Notes: generated by a model from the letters alone, not told the origin. A stretch of DNA of 64,000 bases from Bernardetiaceae bacterium (GCA_025056255.1 JANWVT010000011.1:1-64000); one strand, 5' to 3'; counted from the stretch's first letter, positions 9,142 to 19,428 are shown. Numbers and translations: made by a program.

Positions 9142-11285
9142 ACCAAGCTCTGAACAGGTTGCAGTGGCAAATATACCGTAAAAACCGAACCTGCTCCTTT
9201 GGTGCTTTTTACTTTTATTTCACCGTTTAGCTTGTTTACCAACTTTTTGACAATGGCTAACCCCAATCCAGCACCATTTTCGTTATTAGTTGGCAGTACG
9301 CTAAGAGGTTTAAACTTGGTGAACAACAACTTTTGCTCATCGAGCGGGATGCCTTGTCCTTGGTCAGCTACTTGAATAACTAATTGGTCATTTTGTAAAA
9401 ATATATGCAAACCAACTTTGCCACCAGAAAATGTAAATTTAACAGCATTAGAAAGCAAGCTGTTAATAATGCGCAACATGAGCTTAGGGTCCGATACAAC
9501 AGGTTCATTTACGTCAACTGCCCACGAAAACTCTATCTGTTTTTGGGCTGCCTTACATATATGCGTTTGCAAGTGTGGCTCTATCAAGTGGTGCAAGCTG
9601 ATTGGCTCCCACTTTGGCGGATTGCAATTGTTTTCCAAAAAATTCAGCAGTAAAATATCTTCTATAAGAGCTATTTCTGCTTCCAGTGATTGTTCTATTT
9701 GTTGCCAGTGTGCTGTATCGGATGACTTTGAACGGTTATTTTTCAATTCTGTTATCCACTTTTTTATATTTTGCAGTGGTGTTTTCAGGTCGTGAGCTAC
9801 AATTTTAATAAGGGCGTCTTTTTCTCGACCGAGCTCTTGCAACTCCTCATTACTCTTTTTCAACCTCGATACTGCTTCTTCTAACTCAGTGGCTTTTTGT
9901 TGAAAGGCTTCGTTGCTGTAGGTAAGTTCCTCGTTGAATTTTTCAATAATTGCTTGGCGCTCAGCAAGTTTTTGATTTTGTTTGCGCATTTTTTGCCATA
10001 TCCATATGGCTCCTGCTGTAACCAACAGCAAAGCCACAGTTATTACAATGAGTATGATAAGTGAGAGGCGCTGATTTTTTTCTTCAAGCGCTGCCAATTT
10101 CTTTGCATTTTTTAATGCTTGAAGGGCTTCTTTCTTTTCGCTAGTTTCTTGAAAATACTTCAATTCAATTGCTTGATTGATTTTGTTTGCTGAGGCAATA
10201 CTGTCTTTCAGATTTTGATAACGGATTAGATATCTCAATGCACTTTTGTAGTTACCTGTGGTAGAGTCGAGTTGGTATTTTAACAAATAAGTATTCATCA
10301 ACTCGGTGCGAGCTTGCGAAATATAGCCCAGTTTTTCTGCCTGACGTAGCGCTTGCTCTGCTTTATTAAATTGTCGCAAGCCTATGTATGCTCTTGCTAA
10401 GGCATTGTGTGAACGAACATGCTGCCAGCTACTTACGTTATTGGAAGCCAACGAGTCGGCAACAATGGCGTAGCGCAGTGCAGTTTGATATTGCTGGCGG
10501 CTTGCATAAATGTTGCTGATAGAAGATGCGGCAAAAGTAGCATTATAAAAATGCTGACTTTTAACAGATAATTCATAGGCTTGCTCGTAATAAGCAATAG
10601 CCGAGTCTGGCTTACCTGACATTCTAAAAGAATCGGCTATGTCTGCCAAGGAAGCACTTATAGCATAATTTTCATTCTGACTTAAACGAATGGCATAGGC
10701 CTGCCGAAAATAGTAGCGTGCACTGTCATACTCCTTAACGTTGAGCTTAATCCGCCCTATGTTGGTAATGGAATTGGAAATACCCAGTTGGTCTTTAATG
10801 AGGCGGCGCAAGTACAAGGCTTGGTGAAAATATTGCAGGCTAACATAATTATAGCCTTGGTAATAGTACAACAAACCAATATTGTTAATGGTACGTGCTA
10901 AGTTGAGCGTATCTACTATTGGCAAACTGATGTATATGCTTTGTGCCAATTGGAAGTGAACAATCGCTTTGTCATACTCTCCTTTATTGGTGTAGGCAAT
11001 ACCCATCAGTCGGTGTGCATCAGCCTGAAAAGCCTCATGATTGATACGGGTTGCTGCTTGTAATGCTTGTTTGGCATATTGCAATGCTTCTTCATTGTAG
11101 GCATAGCGCCAAGCAAGTGAAGCAATTTGCAATTGAATGCGAATGCGGGCAGTATCGGACCGAGCTTGTGATAACAATTGTCGCAGGCTGTCCAAAGAAA
11201 CATGTGTTTGAGAAAACACTTCCGATGTTGGCAATAGTAAGACAGCAATTGCCCAAAGGAAACAAATAAAATAACTCTTGCTCAA
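9138..11285 (-). CDS. Tetratricopeptide-repeat sensor histidine kinase
   Basis: Signal peptide, TPR array, TM segment, H-box IVAHDLKTPLQNI, ATPase GAGLGLAIVKKLV. Confidence 0.93.
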   Translation of the reverse strand: MSKSYFICFLWAIAVLLLPTSEVFSQTHVSLDSLRQLLSQARSDTARIRIQLQIASLAWRYAYNEEALQYAKQALQAATRINHEAFQADAHRLMGIAYTNKGEYDKAIVHFQLAQSIYISLPIVDTLNLARTINNIGLLYYYQGYNYVSLQYFHQALYLRRLIKDQLGISNSITNIGRIKLNVKEYDSARYYFRQAYAIRLSQNENYAISASLADIADSFRMSGKPDSAIAYYEQAYELSVKSQHFYNATFAASSISNIYASRQQYQTALRYAIVADSLASNNVSSWQHVRSHNALARAYIGLRQFNKAEQALRQAEKLGYISQARTELMNTYLLKYQLDSTTGNYKSALRYLIRYQNLKDSIASANKINQAIELKYFQETSEKKEALQALKNAKKLAALEEKNQRLSLIILIVITVALLLVTAGAIWIWQKMRKQNQKLAERQAIIEKFNEELTYSNEAFQQKATELEEAVSRLKKSNEELQELGREKDALIKIVAHDLKTPLQNIKKWITELKNNRSKSSDTAHWQQIEQSLEAEIALIEDILLLNFLENNCNPPKWEPISLHHLIEPHLQTHICKAAQKQIEFSWAVDVNEPVVSDPKLMLRIINSLLSNAVKFTFSGGKVGLHIFLQNDQLVIQVADQGQGIPLDEQKLLFTKFKPLSVLPTNNENGAGLGLAIVKKLVNKLNGEIKVKSTKGAGSVFTVYLPLQPVQSLV

Positions 11286-11960
11286 AACCCTACTAAATTA
11301 TGATTACAAACAAAAATAAGAAAAAAATATTACATTGTGCCATAAAACACACGAAATAAAATCAACATATAATATTTTTTACAAAATTGCTGCTGATAAA
11401 TATATGTATTTTCATACTGCTATTATTAAAAATATGGGGGCGCAATTAGGTTGCTACACCCCGCAAATTTTTGGTAGTCGAATAAGCATTTATCGTTGTT
11501 TTGTCACTATAGGCTGCCTATTGGCTGCTAGGCGTTCCTACAAAGAACGTGTGCGACTTGTGCACACAATTTTCTGCCCTTCAAATATTTACAATTAAAA
11601 CATATAAAATATCTTTAAACACGAACCAACCTCGGCACATGTACCCACAAATAGCAGCGCACTTGGCTACCAACCTGTATTGAAAAGCCTGCTATAATTG
11701 CATTTTTACATGAGCCTGTGGTGTATGTAAAGTATTTATGCAAACTGCTCTTGCCAACAAATAAATTGTGAGATGTTAATTTGAAAATTAAAAATTGCAT
11801 ATTTACAATGCAATATTACACTCTTTGTTAAAGGTAGAGGTAGCATGGGATTAATTGCTTGGGGCTGTAGCTGCTCAAATTTGGGAATAATAGCTGCAAA
11901 AAATGTTGGTTTTGCAAAACATTTGCCCTGCTATAAAAGGATGTTTGTAAGATGTGCGCC

Positions 11961-11984
11961 GTTGTTTGTGGGGACACGAACAAC
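11961..11984. repeat. Copy of the GTTGTTYGTG-N4-CACGAACAAC hairpin repeat
   Basis: GTTGTTTGTG-GGGA-CACGAACAAC (one G.T wobble), followed by AGCGCGTG as in the 8.1-kb copies. Confidence 0.85.
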
Positions 11985-12039
11985 AGCGCGTGAAAAAGGG
12001 CTTTGCATAGATACCCTGCTGTTGCTGCACAATAAAAAG

Positions 12040-12066
12040 CCCGACAGCTTATTGGGTGCTGTCGGG
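12040..12066 (-). terminator. Rho-independent-like terminator, probably downstream of ffh and potentially bidirectional
   Basis: CCCGACAGC...GCTGTCGGG stem; on the minus strand followed by CTTTTTATT, on the plus strand by TTTT. Confidence 0.7.
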
Positions 12067-12170
12067 TTTTACTGGTACTGACTTCTGCGCCGTGATTCGA
12101 GGGGCACAAAACCACAGCAGGATGTAAAGTGCAGTGTATTTTCAGATACTCTATTTCACAGCACGCGCTG

Positions 12171-13499
12171 TTAACGGCGCTTTTTAGTCATTTTTTGCAA
12201 TTGTGCGGGGGTCATTTGGTTCATTTTTTTCATCATATTACGCAAAGCATCAAATTGTTTCAGCAGGTTGTTAACTTCTTGAACCGAAGTACCGCTACCG
12301 GCTGCAATGCGTTTTTTGCGACTGGCATTGTGAAGCAACTCTGGATTGGCACGTTCCTTTGGCGTCATTGAAAGAATAATGGCTTCAATGGGTTTAAAGG
12401 CATCGTCGTCAATGGCAATGTTTTTCATCATGGCACTCATGCCCGGAATCATGCTAATGAGGTCTTTGAGGTTGCCCATGCGTTTAATTTGTTGCAGTTG
12501 GCTAAGAAAGTCGTTGAAATCGAGCTGATTTTTGCGGATTTTTTGATTGATACGGCGAGCTTCTTCTTCGTCAAAAGCTCGTTGGGCACGTTCTACAAGC
12601 GACAACACATCGCCCATGCCCAAAATCCGCTGTGCCATTCGGTCTGGATAGAAGTAGTCCAGTGCTTCCATCTTTTCACCGGTACTAATAAATTTAATAG
12701 GTTTATTAACCTCTGCCCGAATGGATAATGCTGCTCCGCCACGTGCATCGCCATCTAATTTGGTAAGCACCACGCCGTCATAGTCGATGCGCTCGTTGAA
12801 AGCCATTGCTGTGGCCACGGCATCTTGTCCGGTCATAGCATCTACTACAAACAAAGTTTCAGAAGGTTGCAGGGCTGTTTTCAGTTGAGCAATCTCATTC
12901 ATCATCACCTCGTCGAGTGCCAAACGACCGGCTGTATCTACAATGACGATTTTTTTGCCAATTGTTTTAGCATATTGAACTGCTTTGCGAGCAATATCGA
13001 TGGCATTTTTATTATCCGGTTCTGCGTACACTTCCACGCCGACTTGTTGCCCCAATACCTTCAACTGCTCAATAGCAGCTGGACGATACACGTCGCAAGC
13101 AGCCAGCATCACTTGTCTGCCTTGGCTTTTAAGTAATTTGGCTAACTTACCTGCAAAAGTGGTTTTACCTGCTCCATTCAATCCGGCAATCATAACAATA
13201 GCAGGGTCGCCTTTGAGGTTCAACTCTTGCCGTTGGCTACCCATGAGCTCCACCAGCTTGTCATATACAATTTTGACAAACAACTCATTCGGATTGACGG
13301 CTATCAACACCTTTTGACCAATGGCTTCATCTTTGATGCGGTCGGTAATTTGTTTGGCAACTTTATAGTTTACATCAGCCTCTACAAGAGCTTTGCGAAT
13401 TTCTTTAACCGTAGTGGCAATATTAATTTCAGTAATTGCGCCTTTGCCTTTTAGTGTTTTCAGCGCTTGGCTAAGCTGCTGGGTTAAATTTTCAAACAT
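12171..13499 (-). CDS. ffh: Signal recognition particle protein Ffh
   Basis: GLNGAGKTTFAGKLAKLL, DTAGRLALDE, TKLDGDARGGAALS, M-domain at the C-terminus. Confidence 0.97.
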   Translation of the reverse strand: MFENLTQQLSQALKTLKGKGAITEINIATTVKEIRKALVEADVNYKVAKQITDRIKDEAIGQKVLIAVNPNELFVKIVYDKLVELMGSQRQELNLKGDPAIVMIAGLNGAGKTTFAGKLAKLLKSQGRQVMLAACDVYRPAAIEQLKVLGQQVGVEVYAEPDNKNAIDIARKAVQYAKTIGKKIVIVDTAGRLALDEVMMNEIAQLKTALQPSETLFVVDAMTGQDAVATAMAFNERIDYDGVVLTKLDGDARGGAALSIRAEVNKPIKFISTGEKMEALDYFYPDRMAQRILGMGDVLSLVERAQRAFDEEEARRINQKIRKNQLDFNDFLSQLQQIKRMGNLKDLISMIPGMSAMMKNIAIDDDAFKPIEAIILSMTPKERANPELLHNASRKKRIAAGSGTSVQEVNNLLKQFDALRNMMKKMNQMTPAQLQKMTKKRR

Positions 13500-13516
13500 G
13501 GTCAATATTTTTATTA

Positions 13517-14215
13517 TTATTTGTTGAATTCAATAAACTTGCTTACGTCTTGCGATTTTCCAAGCACAATAATGACATCGGAGTATTCCAGCTCTGTATC
13601 TTCTGAAGGGCGTATGATAAGGTGCTCTACGGTTCGTTTGCGGGCATCAAAATACTCTTCGTATTTGCGCTTAATAGCAATAAGTTCTAAACGAAAGTTT
13701 TCTGCCAGCCCAATATCTTTTAGCGAACGTTTGAATACGCGGCGCGGCGCTTGTATTTCTACAATCTCGTAGTTGTCGGGTAGTGGCATAATGGCTTTCA
13801 TGTTAGGGTTAAGCAGCATTTCTGCTACCATCATACCAATTTCTTCTTCTGGGGAGATGATTTCGGTGATGCCAAGTTTTTGCAAAATAAGTTTCTGTTG
13901 TTGGCTCATGGCGCGGGCAATGATGCGCTTGGCTTTCAGTTCTAGCAGTTGTACTACGGTTAGCAGCAGTCCTTCGGTATTTTCGCCAATGGCAACCAGT
14001 ACAGCATCCATGTCGGCAATGCTTTGTGAGCTGAGCGCCTTGAAGTCGGTAGCATCTAGGGCTACGGCATAAGCTACATCGTCGCGAATTTCTTCTACTA
14101 CGTCAATATCTTTGTCAATGGCTAACACTTCGGCTCCTCGGGCAGCCAGATTGCGTGCTACTGAATAACCAAATTGTCCTAACCCTATTACCGCAAAACG
14201 ATTTCCGTTGCTCAT
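13517..14215 (-). CDS. TrkA/KtrA-like potassium uptake regulatory subunit (RCK domains)
   Basis: FAVIGLGQFGYSVARNLAARGAEVLAIDKD Rossmann/RCK_N; C-terminal RCK_C. Confidence 0.9.
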   Translation of the reverse strand: MSNGNRFAVIGLGQFGYSVARNLAARGAEVLAIDKDIDVVEEIRDDVAYAVALDATDFKALSSQSIADMDAVLVAIGENTEGLLLTVVQLLELKAKRIIARAMSQQQKLILQKLGITEIISPEEEIGMMVAEMLLNPNMKAIMPLPDNYEIVEIQAPRRVFKRSLKDIGLAENFRLELIAIKRKYEEYFDARKRTVEHLIIRPSEDTELEYSDVIIVLGKSQDVSKFIEFNK

Positions 14216-14829
14216 GCGAGTTTATGACGTAAAAAGCCTATGACTACTTCTAATGCCCGGTCGGGGCTTTGATTGTTGGGAATGATTAAATCTACTTCAT
14301 TTTTAAGCGGGCTGATGTACTTTTCGTATGCTGGCATTACGTGGTGTTCGTACCGGTACAACACGTCGTCCAAATCATAGCCGCGCTCTATATTGTCGCG
14401 CAAGATGCGTCGTTTAATTTTAATATGGTCTTTTGCTTCAATGAAAATTTTTAGGTCTATTAGTCTTGCAATCTCAGAAAAATAAAAGACAAACAGTCCT
14501 TCCACGACAATAATAGGACGCGGCTTAAAAACCAACATCTTAGGTGTTACAGCAGGGTTATTGAAAGTGTATTCTTTCCGATGCACTTCATAACCGTTGC
14601 GCAATTGCATAATATCATGAACAAACTGCTGATGGTCAATTGATTCCGGTGTATCGAAATTTTTAATACCATTTTCGTCGGTAGGTTGTAGCTCGCGGTC
14701 GCGGTAGTAGTTATCTTGCGAAATCAGACAAATAGTATCTTCACTAAAAGCATACATGAGCTTGTTGAGAAAATACGTTTTGCCCGAGCCGCTGCCTCCT
14801 GAAATACCTATTAGAAAAGGATGATTCAT
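14212..14829 (-). CDS. udk: Uridine kinase
   Basis: GISGGSGSGKTYFLNKL P-loop, SQDNYYRD, NFDTPESIDH. Confidence 0.92.
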   Translation of the reverse strand: MNHPFLIGISGGSGSGKTYFLNKLMYAFSEDTICLISQDNYYRDRELQPTDENGIKNFDTPESIDHQQFVHDIMQLRNGYEVHRKEYTFNNPAVTPKMLVFKPRPIIVVEGLFVFYFSEIARLIDLKIFIEAKDHIKIKRRILRDNIERGYDLDDVLYRYEHHVMPAYEKYISPLKNEVDLIIPNNQSPDRALEVVIGFLRHKLA

Positions 14830-14996
14830 AGCAAGTGCAAAGTTAATTGTTTCCTGTGCTTTTTATTGTTCGGCTTAGATATCATTTGTAATTCAGATGC
14901 ATTATTGCCAAATTTGCAGCACTATACCTGTTGAGAGGGTATGGCAATCAGCTTCAAGTTAAAATATCGATTGGTTCTGGTTGATAGCTACTGTAC

Positions 14997-16022
14997 ATGT
15001 TAAATATCGAATCGCTCAGGCAAGCGCTTTCTGTGCCTCGTAAAATTGTAATTATTCCTCATCAGAAGCCTGATGCTGATGCGTTAGGTTCTTGTTTGGC
15101 ATTATGGAATTTTTTCAAAAATAAAGGACATGTAGCTACGGTTATCTCTCCTACCCAATATCCAGATTTTTTACAATGGATGCCCGGCCATGAGGAAACG
15201 TTGGTTTATTCAGAAGCTACTCATGGCTCTTGCCAACAAGTTATCAGCGAGGCAGAAATTATTTTTTGCTTAGATTTTAATGATTTGAAACGCTGTGAAC
15301 CACTCGATGTATTGATTAGTGGCAACACCACTGCTATTAAAGCAATGGTAGACCACCACCAAGACAAAAAAGATTTTGCTAATTTTGAATATGTGCGCGT
15401 AACAGCGGCAGCCACAGCAGAGCTGATTTACGAACTAATTCATTTGCTAGGCAACGACTCAGATATAACGCCCCCAATAGCCTCTTGTATATACGCCGGC
15501 ATCATGACCGACACGGGTAGTTTCAAATACCCTGCTACTACCCCTCAGATTCACCGCATTGTAGCCAATCTGATGGAAAAAGGCATTAACCACTCCCTTA
15601 TCCACCGCAACATTTACGACAACAGCACCTTAGACCGCCTCCGACTGAAAGGCTTTGCCCTCAGCGAACGGCTCAAAGTTATCCCCGAACTGCACACCGC
15701 CTACTTTGTGCTTTCCAAAGCCGACCTGAGCCGATTCCATCATCAAATTGGCGATACCGAAGGTCTGGTCAATTATGGGCTTTCTATTAGAGGCGTCAAA
15801 CTATCGGTTATTTTAAAAGAAGATGAGGGTTTTGTAAAAATGTCGCTGCGCTCGGTAGGTAGCTTGTCGGTAAATGATATTGCCCGCACACACTTCAACG
15901 GGGGTGGACACATCAATGCAGCGGGGGGCAGACTTCCCGGTATGTCTATTGAAGAGGCAGAAAGATGCTTCCTTGAAGTAATCTACTCTTATAAAGACAC
16001 ACTGGCAGACACTAATAACTGA
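14997..16022 (+). CDS. DHH/DHHA1 family phosphoesterase (NrnA-like oligoribonuclease/pAp phosphatase)
   Basis: HQKPDADALGSCLAL, MVDHHQDK, GGGHINAAGG. Confidence 0.92.
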   Translation: MLNIESLRQALSVPRKIVIIPHQKPDADALGSCLALWNFFKNKGHVATVISPTQYPDFLQWMPGHEETLVYSEATHGSCQQVISEAEIIFCLDFNDLKRCEPLDVLISGNTTAIKAMVDHHQDKKDFANFEYVRVTAAATAELIYELIHLLGNDSDITPPIASCIYAGIMTDTGSFKYPATTPQIHRIVANLMEKGINHSLIHRNIYDNSTLDRLRLKGFALSERLKVIPELHTAYFVLSKADLSRFHHQIGDTEGLVNYGLSIRGVKLSVILKEDEGFVKMSLRSVGSLSVNDIARTHFNGGGHINAAGGRLPGMSIEEAERCFLEVIYSYKDTLADTNN

Positions 16023-16062
16023 CATTTATAAATTTTGTTTAACCAATCATTTACTGCGATTC

Positions 16063-16950
16063 ATGTTAAAGTTTCCGATTTCTGTTTCATGCGCCATTGC
16101 AGCAATGGCTGTGCTAGTAGGTTGTGGTCAAGGTAGCAACATCCAAACTTTGCCCAATGGCTTGCGCTATGCTAAGCACACTAATTTAAAGGGCAATAAA
16201 CCCAAAGATGGCGACTATATGTCGCTGCATTTCCAAATGTGGGGAACTACCCTAGATGGCAAAGACACTTTGCTGCAAAATACCCACAAAATAGGGCAAC
16301 CGCTGATTATTCAACCCAATAGTCCAGCATTGGGACGCATCAGCAGAGGGCTGATGGAAATGGTAAAAGGCGATAGTGTTTCTTTCTATGAGTCGGTAGA
16401 CTCTCTATACGGACAAATGGTGCCGCCTTTCCTTAAAAAGGGTAGTGAAATCCGTTTCGACATGAAGATTTTAGACATCATGGACCAGCAAGGATTGGAA
16501 GCCATGATGAAAAAAATGAAAGAGGAACAAGTCGGCAAAGATGAGGAAATTATCAAGAAATTTCTTGCTGACAAGGGCATTCAAAATGCGCAACGAACTG
16601 CCTCCGGTTTGTACTACACCATTGATAAGGAAGGCACAGGACCCCAACCTAAAAAAGGCGACGAGGTACAAGCTCATTATACAGGCTGCTTAGTACCCTC
16701 AGAAAAAAAGTTTGACTCTTCGTTAGACCCCGGACGCGGCGAACCTTTGAAATTTACATGTGGCGTAGGGCAAATGATTCCCGGATTTGATGAGGGGGTG
16801 ATGCTGATGAAGCAAGGTGGCAAAGCTACATTCTATTTGCCCTCTTCTTTGGCTTACGGGCAGCAATCTCCCTCGCCAGACATTCCCGCTAATAGCGTAT
16901 TGCGGTTCGAGGTAGAATTAGTTTCTGTGAAGCCAGCTCCTGCAAAATAA
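16063..16950 (+). CDS. FKBP-type peptidyl-prolyl cis-trans isomerase, lipoprotein, two FKBP-like domains
   Basis: Lipobox VLVGCG; C-terminal GDEVQAHYTGCL...KKFDSSLDPGRGEPLKFTCGVGQMIPGFDEGVMLMKQGGKATFYLPSSLAYG. Confidence 0.92.
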   Translation: MLKFPISVSCAIAAMAVLVGCGQGSNIQTLPNGLRYAKHTNLKGNKPKDGDYMSLHFQMWGTTLDGKDTLLQNTHKIGQPLIIQPNSPALGRISRGLMEMVKGDSVSFYESVDSLYGQMVPPFLKKGSEIRFDMKILDIMDQQGLEAMMKKMKEEQVGKDEEIIKKFLADKGIQNAQRTASGLYYTIDKEGTGPQPKKGDEVQAHYTGCLVPSEKKFDSSLDPGRGEPLKFTCGVGQMIPGFDEGVMLMKQGGKATFYLPSSLAYGQQSPSPDIPANSVLRFEVELVSVKPAPAK

Positions 16951-17029
16951 CTTAACATTGCTACGCTAAGCAACATCAGTATTCCTAAAATTCTTGCAGA
17001 TTGTAACCATCTTTCACTAAATACGCTAA

Positions 17030-17065
17030 CCCGACAGGCACTCCTAAGGCACTGTCGGGTTTTTT
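17030..17065 (+). terminator. Rho-independent terminator downstream of the FKBP gene
   Basis: CCCGACAG...CTGTCGGG stem followed by TTTTTT. Confidence 0.8.
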
Positions 17066-17278
17066 GTTCCTAATCAATACGAGAAAAAAAAGATTAGCTT
17101 GATAATAATTTTTACTATTCCGTTGCATCAAAGAAAAGAAGCACAACAAAACGATGCACCCAAGCATTGGTTCCACCAACAATAAATTGATTTTTGTTCA
17201 GACAAAAGCAACGAAATAGGTCTTTGAAAGCGAGTTTAAGCAGTAACAAATTGCATATAGAAGCAAATAAAATTGACA

Positions 17279-18382
17279 TTAGTCGCCAAAACTGATACCT
17301 ACTCCCCTAGCAGTTTGAATGAGGAAAGAATCAGGGGTTATGGTATGATAACGGGCAGTAGCTTCTTGTAGGGTGACAGTAGTGATAGTGTTGTTGCGGT
17401 AGCTAACCATTTTCCCAAATTCGCCGGCTAGTACCATTTCAAAAGCTTTTACACCAAACTGAGTAGCAAGTACGCGGTCAAAAGCTATGGGAGTGCCGCC
17501 GCGCTGAACATGTCCTAAGACTGTTTCGCGGATATCGGCAGTGCAGCCAGCTGCTTTGAGTTGCGCCGAAAGCTGATAAGCTACCCCACCTAATCGCACG
17601 TTTTCATAACCGGCTTCTGTGGCAGCCCGAGCAGTAACGCTACCAGCTTTGGGTTTAGCACCTTCTGCTATAACGATATGTGCAAACCCCCGTCCGTTGT
17701 CAAACCGACTATTGATGCGCGCCACCACTTTATCTATGTCGTAAGGTATTTCAGGGATAAGGCATACCTCTGCCCCACCGGCAATCGCCGTATGCAAGGC
17801 AATCCAGCCAGCATCTCTCCCCATTACTTCCATAATCATCACACGATGGTGGCTCTCTGCCGTGGTAACCAGTTTGTCGAAGCTTTCAGTTGCTATTTGC
17901 ACAGCAGTTTGAAAGCCAAACGTATAGTCTGTGGCAGCCAAGTCGTTGTCAATAGTCTTAGGCACGCCAATTACCGGAACTCCCATGTCATACAGCGCCT
18001 TACTGATGCGCTGCGACCCATCGCCACCAATGCTGATAACTGCTTGAAAGCCTAAGTTTTGCAATAGCTGCATCAGTTCTTCCGACCGGTCAATTCCCTG
18101 CCAAGAACCATCAGGCTTTTGAACTGGCCAGTTAAAAGGTCCACCTTTGTTAGTTGTTTTTAAGATAGTGCCTCCGCGTACATGAATGCCTGCTACTGCT
18201 TTATTGTCTAACAAAACAAGCTCTTGGGGTTGTCGCAAAATGCCGTTGTAGGCTTCTATGCTTCCCCATACTTCCCAATCGGGAGCTTGTGAAGCACGTT
18301 TGACAATAGCACGAATAACGGCATTTAGTCCGGGGCAATCGCCTCCACCAGTTAGTACAAGCACTTTCTTTTTATTTGGCAT
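17279..18382 (-). CDS. pfkA: 6-phosphofructokinase (PfkA family)
   Basis: VLTGGGDCPGLNAVIRAIV, IGGDGSQRIS, PKTIDNDLAATDYTFGF, MGRDAGWIAL. Confidence 0.93.
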   Translation of the reverse strand: MPNKKKVLVLTGGGDCPGLNAVIRAIVKRASQAPDWEVWGSIEAYNGILRQPQELVLLDNKAVAGIHVRGGTILKTTNKGGPFNWPVQKPDGSWQGIDRSEELMQLLQNLGFQAVISIGGDGSQRISKALYDMGVPVIGVPKTIDNDLAATDYTFGFQTAVQIATESFDKLVTTAESHHRVMIMEVMGRDAGWIALHTAIAGGAEVCLIPEIPYDIDKVVARINSRFDNGRGFAHIVIAEGAKPKAGSVTARAATEAGYENVRLGGVAYQLSAQLKAAGCTADIRETVLGHVQRGGTPIAFDRVLATQFGVKAFEMVLAGEFGKMVSYRNNTITTVTLQEATARYHTITPDSFLIQTARGVGISFGD

Positions 18383-18468
18383 AGCAAAACAAAAAAATCA
18401 GGAGTGTTTTGTTAGCAATATAGCTATTTTTCGCTTTGATTGTCAAATTGGTCATAGGTAAGGCAAGG

Positions 18469-18737
18469 ACTTAGAGCATGTTGAGGTTTTACAAGGGCAA
18501 ACATTAAAACCAAAATAATTGGACAAGATGGTAGGATGAACAAGGTTTTAGTACTTTGCAGCTGAAAAACAAGCTTGCTATGGGAGTTTGGATTGAGGAT
18601 TTCGAATTTCGGAATTCGCTACACTCCAAAATCTTTCTGCCGTTGCATGCATCTCCATACGCAGTTGGACAAGCTTGCCTGCATGAATATGAATGTGGTA
18701 ACATGAATCTTACACAAAGCCAAACAAACAACTACTC
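18469..18737. repeat. Dispersed repeat copy 1 (MITE-like), homologous to 33325-33668
   Basis: Shared left end GAGCATGTTKAGKTTTTACARGGGCAAA, internal TGGGAGTTTGGATKGARGATTTCGAATTTC, hairpin-2 region, CAAGCTTGC, and right end ...ATGAAYYTTACA...CRACTACTY. Confidence 0.75.
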
Positions 18738-19365
18738 ACTCTACAAAAAAATAGTAAGTGTTGGCAATCAGCTGTGAAATGAGTGTTCCACTAGCCAGCG
18801 AGATAAGCAGGCTTGTTAATTCCAGTTTTAAAGCAGCAATTTTATCTTCGTGTGATATAAAAACTTTAATCACTGTAATAAAAAGATATAGCAGAGATAG
18901 GGTGATACCAATAACAGTAGTCCGATTCATGTGCTGGTTAATGGTTTGATTAGAGGTAGCAGCACTGGAAATAATTTGTTTGTTGGTCATATCGGCTGGT
19001 ACTCCTTTTTTCAGCAGGTCTGCTGTTAGCTGTTCATAAGTAGGACCCATAGAATTGCCATACTTTTCCACATTGCGTTTTTCTGCAAGAATTTTGTTGA
19101 TAGGATTCCCTTTATCGCGAGTAATTTGCTTGAGATAGTTACGCTCCAACACTGCCCAACGCGCTACGGCTTCTGGAGACTCTTCTGAAAGCTTTTGCAT
19201 AGCTTTGTCGTAGATACCAGCCACCCTTCTCTCATATTCACTGCGCAACATTCCTTCATGCCATAACACAATTCCTACATAGGCAATAAATCCTTGTAAG
19301 ATTAGAAAGAGCCATTGCTTGCTCGATAAAGTATCGCTTTTCATTCGTACAGAAATATGCAACAA
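18736..19365 (-). CDS. Hypothetical membrane protein
   Basis: ORF with N- and C-terminal hydrophobic segments; no family recognised. Confidence 0.7.
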   Translation of the reverse strand: MLHISVRMKSDTLSSKQWLFLILQGFIAYVGIVLWHEGMLRSEYERRVAGIYDKAMQKLSEESPEAVARWAVLERNYLKQITRDKGNPINKILAEKRNVEKYGNSMGPTYEQLTADLLKKGVPADMTNKQIISSAATSNQTINQHMNRTTVIGITLSLLYLFITVIKVFISHEDKIAALKLELTSLLISLASGTLISQLIANTYYFFVE

Positions 19366-19428
19366 AAATATATTTATCTAGTAAAATTTGGTGTAAGACT
19401 TGTAATCATTTAAAAAAATAGCACAACT

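Noticed and set aside
11286-12170. Searched by eye for tRNA, tmRNA or other ncRNA in this and other long intergenic gaps
   Set aside because: No cloverleaf/T-loop (GGTTCRANYCC) or tmRNA hallmarks were seen; only repeats and terminators can be supported.
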